Assembly (NCBI GenBank): GCA_028751875.1
Contig: CM054165.1
Coordinates: 23,503,170 to 23,567,169, forward strand
Direction of reading: 5' to 3'
Length of the DNA stretch: 64,000 nucleotides
DNA from: Rapana venosa
Lineage: Eukaryota > Mollusca > Gastropoda > Neogastropoda > Muricidae
The position numbers and the translations under genes are program-made. Below, in pieces: positions 22,000 to 31,261 of this stretch. Positions within the stretch are counted from its first letter, which is position 1; each line of letters begins with the position of its first letter. The notes beneath the pieces were generated by a model, which saw only the letters and a list, made by a program, of their open reading frames with translations, had not been told where the DNA came from and did not search any database.

Positions 22000-23300
22000 G
22001 CAAAACTCAAGGCAACTATTCGAAAAGGTGGAACAATTATATCTTTGCGAGAATTTGTCGGTGACTTTCGAACCAGTCTGGTTTCTGTTCATGCCAGGTT
22101 TAGGGGGACACATGCACTGCTGCCACTTTTTTGGGTTTGGGGGTTGAACCTCGTCCTGGAAGGATTGGTGCACGTTGGGATTTGGGGGGAGGGCGTGGAT
22201 GGTTGTTTTTGTGTACCCCTCATTGAGGGGGGAATTCCCGGGGTTTTCAAGAATGATGGAGGAAACTAACTAGGTACTTGTGAGGGTGGGGTGTTTGAAG
22301 GGTTTGTGAAATGTGGTGCAGTAGGTTCTAGCAATGGCATTAGGAATACGTGTCTGTGTTTATATAATCCATGTGATGGTAAAGGGTTTATGGAGCACAA
22401 AATACTTCATGGTAAATTGTGTTGTAGAATAGGTTTTAAGGAATCAAAATTTGTGTAAATTGTGAATCTAAGACTGGCATATACAAGAATATGTAGGGTA
22501 TTGGTTTAAACAGTTCTATACATTAAACTGAGCAGCAATTAACAGCAAAGAGCTTATGGATGCTCAAAGCATTATTTCCACTCATTTAGTTGCAGCAATT
22601 GACCATAGTTTCACTTAACATGAAGCTAGTCCTTTTCCAAACCCATTAGATCAGACATTTGGACAAGCTCTCCCCAAGCTTGCAACCATGCCATATAGAA
22701 AGTGGGCAAGAAGAAAATACAAATTTTCCAGTCAACAAAAACACTGAACAACTTAGCTAAGACCCAATTAACATTTTGGGTGAGGGGGAGGTAAAACAAA
22801 GGACACTTGGGTAGATGATTGTTCTAAGATTTTGTGTTGCTTTTTCATTTAATTTTAGGATGCTAATGGTATGGTCTGTGGTAAAGTCTTATTATTCTGT
22901 CGATCATATGTATGTTGTAGGGTTTTAGGTAAGTGTTCAGGTAATATGAATAAGGTGTTTAAGGAATGTAGTATATTTGGTGTGGGGGTAGGATGTGTTA
23001 GTAGTGTGGTTTGGCTGTATGCTCGTGTGTTTGGGGGGAAAATTTTTCCTGTGTTTTATCTTTGCTATCTTTTTGTGTTTTGGTGTGTTGTTGTTTTTTT
23101 TGTTGTGTTTCTCTTTCAACAAAATGGGAGTTCTGTGGTCAGGTGGGGATTGTGTGGTGCGTGGGCGGGGATGAGTCGTGTTACTGTTTTGTTCGGTGGT
23201 GGAGGCACGGGATAGCTGTCATTGATGGGGTGGTATTGTGTACTGGGTTGGGAGACTGCGGTGAGTACATGTATTGTTCTAGGTTGGCTGTGTGAGGGGT
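22000..23300. other. No gene recognised
   Basis: Unassigned intron sequence. Open frames at 21991-22269 and 22871-23215 lack family features, and the latter is G/T-biased. Confidence 0.4.
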
Positions 23301-23319
23301 GGTGGTGTTAGAGTGGGGT

Positions 23320-23730
23320 GTAATGTAACAGTGTAGTGTAGTGTAGTGTGGTGTGGTGTAGTGTTGTGTATGTGGTAGTGTGGTGTGGTGTAGTGTAGTG
23401 TGGTGGGGTGTGGTGTAGTGTGGTGTGGTGTAGTGTGGTGTTGGTGTAGTGTAGTGGGTGTAAGTGTTGTGTGGTGTAGTATAGTGTAGTTGGTGTTTTG
23501 TTTTTGTGTGTGTGGTGTGTGTGGTGTAGTGTAGTGTTTGTGTGGTGTAGTGTGGTTGGTTAGTGTAGTGTGGTGTGGGTAGTGTAGTGTGGTGTGGTGT
23601 ATGTAGTGTATTGTTGGTGTAGATAGTGTAGTTGGTGTGTGTTTTGGTGTGTGTGTAGTAGTGTGTGTGGTGTGGGTAGGTAGTGTGTGTGGTGTAGTGT
23701 GTGGGGTTTGAGTAGTATGTGGGAGAGGGT
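23320..23730 (+). repeat. GTGTAGTGTGGTGTGGT microsatellite
   Basis: About 400 bases of TG with TAG and GG interruptions in 5- and 10-base patterns. The minus-strand His/Thr frame is a repeat translation. Confidence 0.95.
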
Positions 23731-24009
23731 TGAGTGTCATGTGTGTGTTGTAGTTAGTTATGTGCGGATATGTTTGTAGTTTATTGTTATGTAGTGTATG
23801 CAGTGCAGTGCAGTGTAAGGTAGTCATTATCAATAATAAATAACCATCATGATTAATAGTGACAACAGCACTGAGGGATTAGCATGAAACGAAACTATAT
23901 CCACCAGTTGTCTCACTGATGATAGCTAGACCACTCATGTTGCAGACCTTACCTGAGTGGTCAAGATGTCCTTATCCTAAGGGTCATGAAATTGTGGGGG
24001 GGAGTCTTG

Positions 24010-24342
24010 TGAGAAGGGATACCTAGTGGGTTTGAACATTAGCTCGCATTGACATCCCGGTTCGAATCCCATTCAAGAGGATTTTTTTTTCTCTGGAGTT
24101 AACATCGTGCAGACTTGACTCTCCAAAAAGTCCTGATGATGAGACTATAAACCGAGGCCCGTGTGCGAACGCACGCAGACAATCTTGCGCACAGTTAAAT
24201 CTGTTCCGCTTTTCATAAAATGTAGCCATTGTATGCCAGGTGGAACGATGACAAATTTACAAAACCGCATACACTAGGGGACATGATGTAAAAAAAGTGC
24301 TTATTGTTATCTCGATATAAAAGAATAATAAATAAAAATAAC
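24010..24342 (+). mobile_element. tRNA-derived SINE, family 2
   Basis: The B box CCCGGTTCGAATCCCATTC is at 24057-24075, the core GATGAGACTATAAACCGAGG at 24137-24160, and the tail CTCGATATAAAAGAATAATA with AAATA repeats ends near 24340. The A box is worn. Confidence 0.88.
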
Positions 24343-24344
24343 AG

Positions 24345-25580
24345 GGTCTGGTAATGGCGGGTGGGGATTTTTTTACAGTCTCCAAGTGACTCAAAGTATC
24401 AGACCTTCAATGCCTTTTTATTCCCTTCAACGCAACAAGCAAAGATAAAATATGCGTTTAAAGATCCCGTAACTCGCGTCTGCGCCGAAAGTTTGGTTAC
24501 AGAACGCAAGCTACAGCATGCATCCCGTATAAAAGTGAATGCTCTAAGCAGAGGCCATGGAGGCCCGGCAGACAAAATCTGCAGAGTGGGAAACCACGCA
24601 CAGGAGAATAACCTGGCAACACATTTCACCCCCCCAGTAACAAGAAAGCGGAGAAAAGAGAGGAAGAAGAGACTGGGTAAAAGTTAAGCTTGTTGTTTGG
24701 CTGATGTTGTTTGTTCATATATCGATGCCTTAGAGTAACAGCGGTCTTATCGAGAGAGCCGCCATTTTCAAAAGTTTTGAGTTACACTCATTTGAAAAGT
24801 TTGAAAGGTCTGAACAAATCGAAGATTGAACGGAAGTATTCAGTTTTTGGAAAGAGAATGGGTATTGATGCGATCTTTATCATAGCATCTTTATGTTGTA
24901 ATCAATGAAGAAGAAAGCGCATAAATGCATATTTACAACTGGTGGCCTGTTGTTGCCTGGAATTTTCTCACAGTCTGCATGTGAAACTTTGATGTCCACT
25001 AAGTCTGGTCCTCTCAAAGCGACTCTAGGCTAGGCTAGTGCAGGAAGTGGAATTTCCTGTAAAGGCCAGGATAGCAAAAACACTGGCAGTGAAGGTAGAC
25101 CACCTTGCTTGCAGAGAAAATACAGCAGGCATGGCACAAAGCTTGACCCTCTTTCCCAGATAAGATCACATTCCAGCCATCAGTTTTCAGCAGGAAGAAC
25201 CACACAACCTCCAGGCCCGCCGTGTTGCATAAACCATGCCCAGCAGTCCCAAGTGTATCCACACCTAAGCAAGAAAGGTTTGCACAGCTGGATGTCCGCT
25301 GTTGCATAGCCCTGTCCCAGATAATTGGCATTAAGTTGGCATTAAAGGCTTTAGAGGAAAAGCGGGATGCTCTGTGGTAGTCCAGTGTACCCTGTGAAAT
25401 TTGCTAGGGTGATTTTATGCAACAAAGGTTTTCTTCAAATATCTTTGAAATTAATAAAGCTTTTATTTTATACTTTTGTCATCTGAAAGTTTACAGTAAA
25501 TGATACCAAATATGAAAAAATTGAAAATTGCTAATTTTTTTCAGATAAACCATTGTTGCTCTAAGGCATCGATATGTGTG
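24345..25580. other. No gene recognised
   Basis: The 108-codon open frame at 24361-24687 has no recognisable domain and no convincing splice context. Other sequence here is unassigned. Confidence 0.4.
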
Positions 25581-25620
25581 TGTGTTATGCTGTATTTGAC
25601 ACCCTCTGTGTTATGCTAAG

Positions 25621-25710
25621 GACCCAGTGCTGTTCACGGGAACGCTGCGCAGAAATCTGGATCCTTTCCTGCATCACGGAGATGACCAGCTGTGGAAGGC
25701 TTTGGCTGAG
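25621..25710 (+). CDS. ABCC4: ABCC4-like exon: NBD2 after the Q-loop
   Basis: A 90-bp exon, phase 0 in and out. The acceptor TATGCTAAG|GAC has a poor polypyrimidine tract. The donor GCTGAG|GTTGGT is weaker than average. It encodes [16 protein letters not shown], then the [13 protein letters not shown] segment. This is the well-conserved stretch after the Q-loop in ABCC nucleotide-binding domain 2 (human ABCC4: EPVLFTGTMRKNLDPF). The preceding IIPQ and the Walker A are not upstream. The next exon follows in frame. Confidence 0.88.
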
Positions 25711-25989
25711 GTTGGTCTTGTGTGTGTTCTATGTGTGTTCTGTGAGTGTTCTGTGTGTTCTGTGCGTGCGTTTTGTGTGGCTGAGAGAGAGAGGGTGTGG
25801 GTGCATGTGTTGTTTTTGTGTTTTACTCTCTGGCTGTTCCTTTGTTTAACATCTTTTCATAAATTGGCATCAGGTGAGGGAGAATAAAGTACATTCATCA
25901 TCAAAATTCATATTCAAAGTAAATTAGTATGATAATTATCATCATCATTAGTATCAATATCATTGTCATCATCATATTTATATATTTAT

Positions 25990-26221
25990 TTATATTTATA
26001 CCACTTTAAGTCACGTAGATTTCTCTGCGTGAAATTCGGGCTGCTCTCCCTGGGGAGAGCACGTCGCCACAAGAGCAGCGCCACCCTTTTTTTTTTTTTT
26101 CTGTCTGCAACAGTATTTGTTTCCCTATCAGAGTGGCTTTTTTCTAAGAATTTTGCCAGGGACAACTCCCTTGTTGCTGTGGGTTCTTTTACGTGCGCTG
26201 AATAATTTTGTGCAACACACG

Positions 26222-26252
<31 letters not shown>

Positions 26253-26388
26253 TAGCGCCCAGACCACCACTCATGATCTAATGGATGGGGAAAAAGTTTC
26301 GGGTCCAAACGGGATACGAACCACGCACACTTCGACCCGAACTTTTCGCTTTCTAGACAGGCGCGTTACCTCTAGACCACCGATCATC
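25990..26388 (-). mobile_element. tRNA-derived SINE, family 6
   Basis: The minus-strand head GATCGGTGGTCTAGAGGTAA is near 26388. The B box GTGGTTCGTATCCCGTTTG follows. The core CGGATGAGACAATAAACCGA is at about 26230-26250, and the 3' end CAGAGAAATCTACGTGAC is at about 26010-26027. Confidence 0.88.
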
Positions 26389-26389
26389 A

Positions 26390-26560
26390 TCATCACAGTA
26401 ATAATCATCATCACACCACCACCATCATCATAATCATACAACCATCATGATCATCATCACCATTATCATCGCACCACCATCATCAGCATCACCACCATCA
26501 TCACCACCACCACGATCACTGACGTCGTCATCATCACAATCATCATCATCATAAAATAAC
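26390..26560. repeat. CAT/CAC microsatellite
   Basis: Interrupted ATCATC and CACCAC runs directly after the SINE head. Confidence 0.9.
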
Positions 26561-26604
26561 CCACAAAAAACCCAACCTATTAATCATAACTGGCTGCACA
26601 TGAA

Positions 26605-26860
26605 TGAGTAGGACGAATGAAAGCGCTTTGATTTGGGTTTTTTCGCAAGACATAGCGCTATATAAACTTGTAGTGGATGGAAAGAGACCAAAGGGAAGAC
26701 CTAGCAAGACCTGGGCTGCCTGTATTGCAGATGATCTTAGAGAAAGGGGCATAAATAAGGAGGAAGCTCAAAACAGAGAGAGATGGAGAAGGCCCCTGGG
26801 AGAAACATGACAAAAAAGGAAGAAGAAGAAGAAGAATAGCGCTATATAAATTCCATCATC
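26605..26860 (+). mobile_element. Family 3 LINE tail split by another LINE tail
   Basis: Family 3 tail 26605-26670 (AAAGCGCTTTGATTTGGG, ATAGCGCTATATAAAC) is interrupted by sequence encoding VVDGKRPKGRPSKTW and DLRERGINKEEAQNRERWRR with a GAA tail (26671-26835). It resumes at AGCGCTATATAAATTCC. The insert matches the typical C-terminal end of a LINE reverse transcriptase. TAGCGCTATATAAA on both sides is its target-site duplication. Confidence 0.82.
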
Positions 26861-27066
26861 ATTATCATCATCATCATGATCATCATGATCATCACCATGA
26901 TGGTCTGTGTGTGGTTGCAGGTACAGCTGAAGGCGGCTGTGGAGGACCTGCCTGCAGGATATAGCGCTATATAAATTCCATCACCATGATCATCATGATC
27001 ATGACCATGGTCATCTGTGTGGTTGCAGGTACAGCTGAAGGCAGCAGTGGAGGACCTGCCTGCAGG
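26838..27066 (+). repeat. 108-bp tandem duplication containing an acceptor and exon start
   Basis: AGCGCTATATAAATTCCATC, ATCATGATCATC, CTGTGTGTGGTTGCAGGTAC and AGCTGAAGG occur twice, once before 26958 and once up to 27066. The second copy leads into the real exon. Confidence 0.9.
26921..26958 (+). pseudogene. Duplicated first 38 bases of the next ABCC4-like exon
   Basis: Follows a complete acceptor GTGGTTGCAG. It differs from 27029-27066 by two silent changes only (KAAVEDLPA in both). Reading on from it gives a stop TAA within about 18 codons (AGYSAI then stop), so splicing here would truncate the protein. Confidence 0.85.
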
Positions 27067-27201
27067 CCTGGAGACTCTGGTGTCGGAGGGCGGGGTGAAC
27101 TTCAGCGTGGGGCAGCGGCAGCTGATCTGTCTGGCCAGAGCCATCCTCCGCAAGAACCGCATCCTGCTGATGGACGAGGCCACGGCCAACGTCGACCCCA
27201 A
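27029..27201 (+). CDS. ABCC4: ABCC4-like exon: ABC signature and Walker B of NBD2
   Basis: A 173-bp exon, acceptor GGTTGCAG|GTA, donor CCCCAA|GTCAGT. It reads [38 protein letters not shown] and [27 protein letters not shown] is the ABC signature. ILLMDEA is Walker B, with the catalytic Glu present in DEA. The exon leaves in phase 2. A TG tract and G run begin a few bases after the donor. These motifs are intact, so the damage elsewhere in the gene is not matched by decay here. Confidence 0.92.
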
Positions 27202-27334
27202 GTCAGTGTGTGTGTGTGGGGGGGGGGAGTAGATGGGAGTGGGGAGGTTGAGTGTGTGTATGTGTCTATTGTTTTGTAATATCTGTTTGAACTATTGATT
27301 ATTTGTCATTGGTTGTATGACTGTGTAAGATTAG

Positions 27335-27412
27335 GTCGAATGCATTGCGCTTTGATTTGTCTTTGCAAGATATAGCCCTATATAAGTTCCAATATTTAAT
27401 ATTATTATTATG
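27335..27412 (+). mobile_element. Solo family 3 LINE tail
   Basis: TGCATTGCGCTTTGATTTGT, CAAGATATAGCCCTATATAA and an ATT run, without upstream LINE coding sequence. Confidence 0.85.
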
Positions 27413-27449
27413 AGGGCGGGAGAGGGAAGAAAGGAGAGGGAGGGAAAGA

Positions 27450-27610
27450 GAGAGAGTCAAGTCAAGTCAAAAACGCTTTAATCATCCCATGAAGGGCAAT
27501 TACAATACTGACAGAGGCACATTGATACCTATAATTATCTCACAAGACACAAGAAAAATACATTTCAGATTGGTATAAGCATTCCAAGATAGCTTTTAAA
27601 AAAATTATCG
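27450..27610 (-). mobile_element. 3' end of a (TGACT)n-tailed retroelement
   Basis: GTCAAGTCAAGTCAA followed by AACGCTTTAATCATCCCAT reads on the minus strand as an element end with a TGACT tail. A similar TGACT-tailed end is at 54700 on plus. The body up to 27610 is unassigned. Confidence 0.5.
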
Positions 27611-27619
27611 TACACAAAC

Positions 27620-27657
27620 ACAAACCCAGGTGCGCGCACACACACGCACCGTGTACA

Positions 27658-27698
<41 letters not shown>

Positions 27699-27850
27699 CA
27701 ATGCAGGAATACAATATTGTAAATACCATTGATTGGAAAAGAAATAACAATTTTGTGTGTGTGTGTGTGCACGCACGTACGCATTCACACATACGCACAC
27801 ACCCATACATACACACACCAATATATGAACACGGTTTTATCACACATACA
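27620..27850. repeat. CA and TG microsatellites
   Basis: A CA run at 27655-27700, a short unique piece, then TG and CA runs to 27850. Confidence 0.9.
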
Positions 27851-27853
27851 CAC

Positions 27854-28089
27854 GTGTGAGAGAGAGACTTTTTATTTATTTTATTTTATTCTTTTATATT
27901 CTTTTTCTCTCTTTCCCTCCCTTCCTCATACACACAGACACACTCAACCTCCCCCCCCCCCCCAAGTCAGTGGGAGGGGGGGGGGGGGGGGGGGAAGGAG
28001 GTTGAGTGTGTATGAGGGAGGGAGGGAAAGAGAGAGAGAGAGCGTGTGAGAGAGAGACTTTTTATTTATTTTATTTGATTCTTTTATAT
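27854..28089. repeat. Inverted repeat between direct repeats, centre resembling an exon donor
   Basis: Arms at about 27907-27960 and 27980-28033 are complementary (CTCAACCTCCCC against GGAGGTTGAG, TTTCCCTCCC against GGGAGGGAAA). The short centre CCCCAAGTCAGTGGGAGGGG resembles the donor region of the 27029 exon (CCCCAAGTCAGTG then G run then AGGTTGAGTGTGT). GTGTGAGAGAGAGACTTTTT with the following TATTTATTTTATT is repeated at 27854 and 28044. Confidence 0.85.
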
Positions 28090-28290
28090 CGAGGATAATG
28101 GAATAAGCACTTATGTGCTTTTTTACATCCAGTCCCTGTGTGTATGCGGATTTTTGAATTCTGTCATCTGTTCCCACCGGCACACGATGGCCTACTCTTT
28201 ATGAAAAGCAGAACAGGATTTAATGTGTGCGCAAGATGTTCTGCGAGCGTTCGCACACGGGGCCTCGGTTTATAGTCACATCCGAAGAGA
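28050..28290 (-). mobile_element. Family 2 SINE, lacking the tRNA head
   Basis: From ATATCGAGGATAATGGAATA to CCTCGGTTTATAGTCACATC. The head is absent and replaced by GAGAGAGAGTCG. Confidence 0.85.
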
Positions 28291-28556
28291 GAGAGTCGAA
28301 AAGATCTGTGGATTTCTTTTTCAGAATATCTGTATTCGTCTTTTCCAAAAGATATCTGTTGTTTTCAAAAGGTCTCTGTTCATCTTTGAAAAAAATCGCA
28401 TGTATGTTATGTATCTCAGTCTTTTCCTCAAGACCCTTGTTTACATTTCCAAAAGATCTCGGTCTGCCTTTTTTTAAGAGATATCTGCTCTTCTTTGAAA
28501 AGATCTCCATTTGCCTTTATCAAGACATCTCTGTTTTAATCTTTCCCTAAAGGTAT
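28290..28556. repeat. Worn tandem array around AAAAGATCTCTG
   Basis: Repeated AAAAGAT(A/C)TCTG-TTT with TTCTTTGAAAA at 25-40 base intervals. Confidence 0.65.
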
Positions 28557-28558
28557 AC

Positions 28559-28908
28559 ATGCTCCCCCGTGGGGATGCCGGGGGCCTGTCAGTATAAATA
28601 ACATCCCCACCTAATTCTGTGCTAGAAATTTCCTCTTTTCTATCACTCTTTTTGTTGTTTCTGCCTTGTTCCTTTTCTTCCTGTCACCTCCTTCTTGTCT
28701 ATTTTCTGCCGTCTTGGTCCATTCTCCTGCCTTTTTTCCAGAAAGACTTAAAAGGTAACTATTCTCTCTTGCGCCGAAGTCGGATGCGCTGGGCCTGACT
28801 TGTCAGGCGCATAACGGCAGCGCAACACATTTTCACTCATATAACACACAACAATAGTTGCTCACTGAGCGTTTCACGAAGAAGAAGAAGAGGAAGAAGT
28901 ATACTTGC
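28559..28908 (+). mobile_element. Family 1 repeat, near full length
   Basis: Starts CTCCCCCGTGGGGATGCCGG, continues through CCTTGTTCCTTTTCTTCCTG, CCAGAAAGACTTAAAAGG and CGCTGGGCCTGACTTGTCAG. It ends in GAAGAAGAAGAAGAGGAAG. Confidence 0.88.
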
Positions 28909-28949
28909 CAGTCTAATAAAGAAATCTTCTAGGACGTGATGATTAATGA

Positions 28950-29111
<162 letters not shown>

Positions 29112-29114
29112 TGA

Positions 29115-29527
29115 TATACCGTCCATGCCAAAGTTGGATGCACATGGCTTGACTTGTTAGGCGCTTAACGGAGGCGCAGTGCAGTTTTGCTTGTGTGACA
29201 GACAACAGTTGTTGTCTGAGTGTCCAACAGAGAAGAAGAATGTGCCGTCATCACGAGTAATAATAATAATGTATGGAATTTATATAGCGCTGAATCTTGT
29301 AAAGCAACAAATCAAAGCGCTTTTTTTTTTTTAAATCGAGGATAATGGAATAAGCACTTATGTGCTTTTATTACATCCAGTCCCCGTGTGTATGCGGTTT
29401 TGTAAATTTGTCATCTGTTCCCACCGACACACAATGGCCTACTCTTACGAAAAGCGGAACAGGATTTAACGTGTGCGCAAGATGTTCTGTGTGCGTTCAC
29501 ACACGGGGCCTCGGTTTATAGTCTCAT
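29115..29527. mobile_element. Cluster: family 1, family 3 and family 2 fragments
   Basis: Family 1 tail on plus (29120-29245, CTTGACTTGTTAGGCGCTTA to GAGAAGAAGAA). Family 3 tail on minus (29262-29318, GGAATTTATATAGCGCTGAA). Family 2 on minus (29328-29527, TCGAGGATAATGGAATAAGC to CTCGGTTTATAGTCTCATC), again without its tRNA head. Confidence 0.85.
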
Positions 29528-29680
29528 CACCAACAAAGAAGTGAGCAAAACCATCAGACAGTGTGTCGTCCTGTACAAAGCAGGAGACGTCACAACCGTG
29601 AAGAGAATTCTGTTTCAAGCAGCTGCTGCAGGAAACTAGGCAGGACTGACATGGAATGCTAAAAAGTAAACCAACAAGTA
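29528..29680 (+). other. Unassigned stretch between SINE copies
   Basis: Contains AAGAAGTGAGCAAAACCATC. The short open frame has no recognised similarity and does not fit the missing ABCC4 segment. Confidence 0.4.
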
Positions 29681-29684
29681 AACC

Positions 29685-30003
29685 GTGAGGTTGTGGGTTC
29701 GATTCCCAGCCTCGCCCTTTCTTCCCAGTTTGACAAAAAAATCGAACTGAATGAATGTCAAAGTCTTTCGGATGAGACTATAAACCGAGGCCCCGTGTTC
29801 GAACGCATGCAGAACATCTTGCGCACACGTTAAATCCTGTTCCGCTTTTCATAAAAGTAGGCCATTGTGTACGGGTGGAAACAGATGACAAAATTTACAA
29901 AACCGCATACACACGGGGACTGGATGTAAAAAATCACATGAGTGCTTATTCCATTATCCTCAATATAAAAGAATAAATAAATAAAAATAAATAAATAAAA
30001 AGA
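29685..30003 (+). mobile_element. tRNA-derived SINE, family 2, divergent head
   Basis: The B box GTGGGTTCGATTCCCAGC is at 29692-29709, the core CGGATGAGACTATAAACCGA at 29768, and the end TCCTCAATATAAAAGAATAA with an AAATA tail. The segment between B box and core differs from other family 2 copies. Confidence 0.85.
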
Positions 30004-30204
30004 CCACAGTCATGCACAGAGAAGGGTCGGCTAACCAGCCACAGCAGAGCATAGGAGCGAATAAAACGGAGCTGGAAAAGCTGCACAGCTTCAAGCACGG
30101 CCAAAAGTTTTGCCAAAACCAACACGGGATCTTGCAGTAAAGCATCAGAGCAAATCACCCAAATCTGTTATTCTTATTTGTGAAGGTTCACACGCGCATC
30201 ACTG

Positions 30205-31085
30205 ATTTGAATGCGTGTGCTTCGATTTGTTTGCTTTGCAAGATCCAGCACTATAAAAATTCCATATATCATCATCATCATCATCATCATTATTATCATC
30301 ATCATCATTATTATTGTTACCATCATCATTGTTATTATCATCATTATTATTATTACCATCATTATTATCATCATCATTATTATTACCGTCATCATCATTA
30401 TTATTATTACCATCATTATTATCATCATCATTACCATCATCATCATTACCATCATCGTTATCATCATCATTATTATTACCATCGTCATCATCATTATTAT
30501 TACCATCATTATTATCACCATCATTATCATCATTACCATCGTCGTCATCACCACCATCGTCATCATCATTACCATCATCATCATTACCATCATCATCATC
30601 ACCCTCATCATTACCATCATCATCACCATCACCACCACACCACCACCACCATCATCACCCCACCACCATCACACCCACCACCACCACCACACCACCACCA
30701 CCACCACCACCACCACCTCATCACCACCACCATCACCACCACCACATCACCACCACCACCACCATCATCACCACCACCACCACATCACCACCACCACCAC
30801 CACTCACCACCACCACCACCACCACCACCACCACATCATCATCACCACCACCACCACCACCACATCACCACCACCATCACCACCACACACACCACCACCA
30901 CCATCACCACCACCACCACCACCACCACCACCACACACACCACACCACCACCACCACCACCACCACCACTCATCACCACCACACCACCACCACACATCAA
31001 CTCACCACCACCACCATCACACCACACCACACACCACCACCACCCATCTCACCTACCCACTGCCCACACCGCCTACACAATGCAC
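30205..31085 (+). repeat. Family 3 tail expanded into an ATT/ATC/ACC array
   Basis: The tail GTGTGCTTCGATTTGTTTGC and CCAGCACTATAAAAATTCC (30208-30262) runs into about 820 bases of trinucleotides. The array changes along its length from ATT/ATC to ACC-only from about 30630. The open frames of His/Thr/Ser and Ile are repeat translations. Confidence 0.95.
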
Positions 31086-31184
31086 AGACGAAGCCGACCC
31101 ATCTCGCATGCCAACCTTCACCACACATGACCACATCCACTCCCACAGACCACCCCCACAACCATCACTACTCTCCAAACGACC

Positions 31185-31255
31185 AAGAGCTTGTCCGAAT
31201 CGGTACGATGAGATGGACGTGACGGCCCACCGCTGCTGCCGAGAGCTACGCCTGG
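31185..31255 (+). repeat. Diverged copy of an inner part of the terminal exon
   Basis: ACGACCAAGAGCTTGTCC and TACGATGAGATGGACGTGAC (31190-31225) match 31403-31455. The order and spacing are the same, with about 213 bases between copies. Confidence 0.85.
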
Positions 31256-31261
31256 TTCTAA

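Larger units (their letters stand above)
20753..25620 (+). other. Intron in which the Walker A/Q-loop exon is expected but not seen
   Basis: In ABCC4 the segment VGIVGRTGAGKSS through IIPQ lies between the flanking exons. I found no GxxGxGK(S/T) coding sequence with splice sites on either strand here. Seen instead: unassigned sequence, SINE remnants, a G run at 21728-21743, and GTGTAGTG repeats. A block at 21395-21440 is rich in AGGCCT and TAGGC strings. Confidence 0.6.

Noticed and set aside
24361..24687. A 108-codon frame with a basic C-terminus
   Set aside because: No domain, no splice context and no match to the missing ABCC4 segment.
25109..25331. Open frames near 25100-25330 as the missing NBD2 exon
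   Set aside because: No GxxGxGK motif, Q-loop or suitable splice phase.
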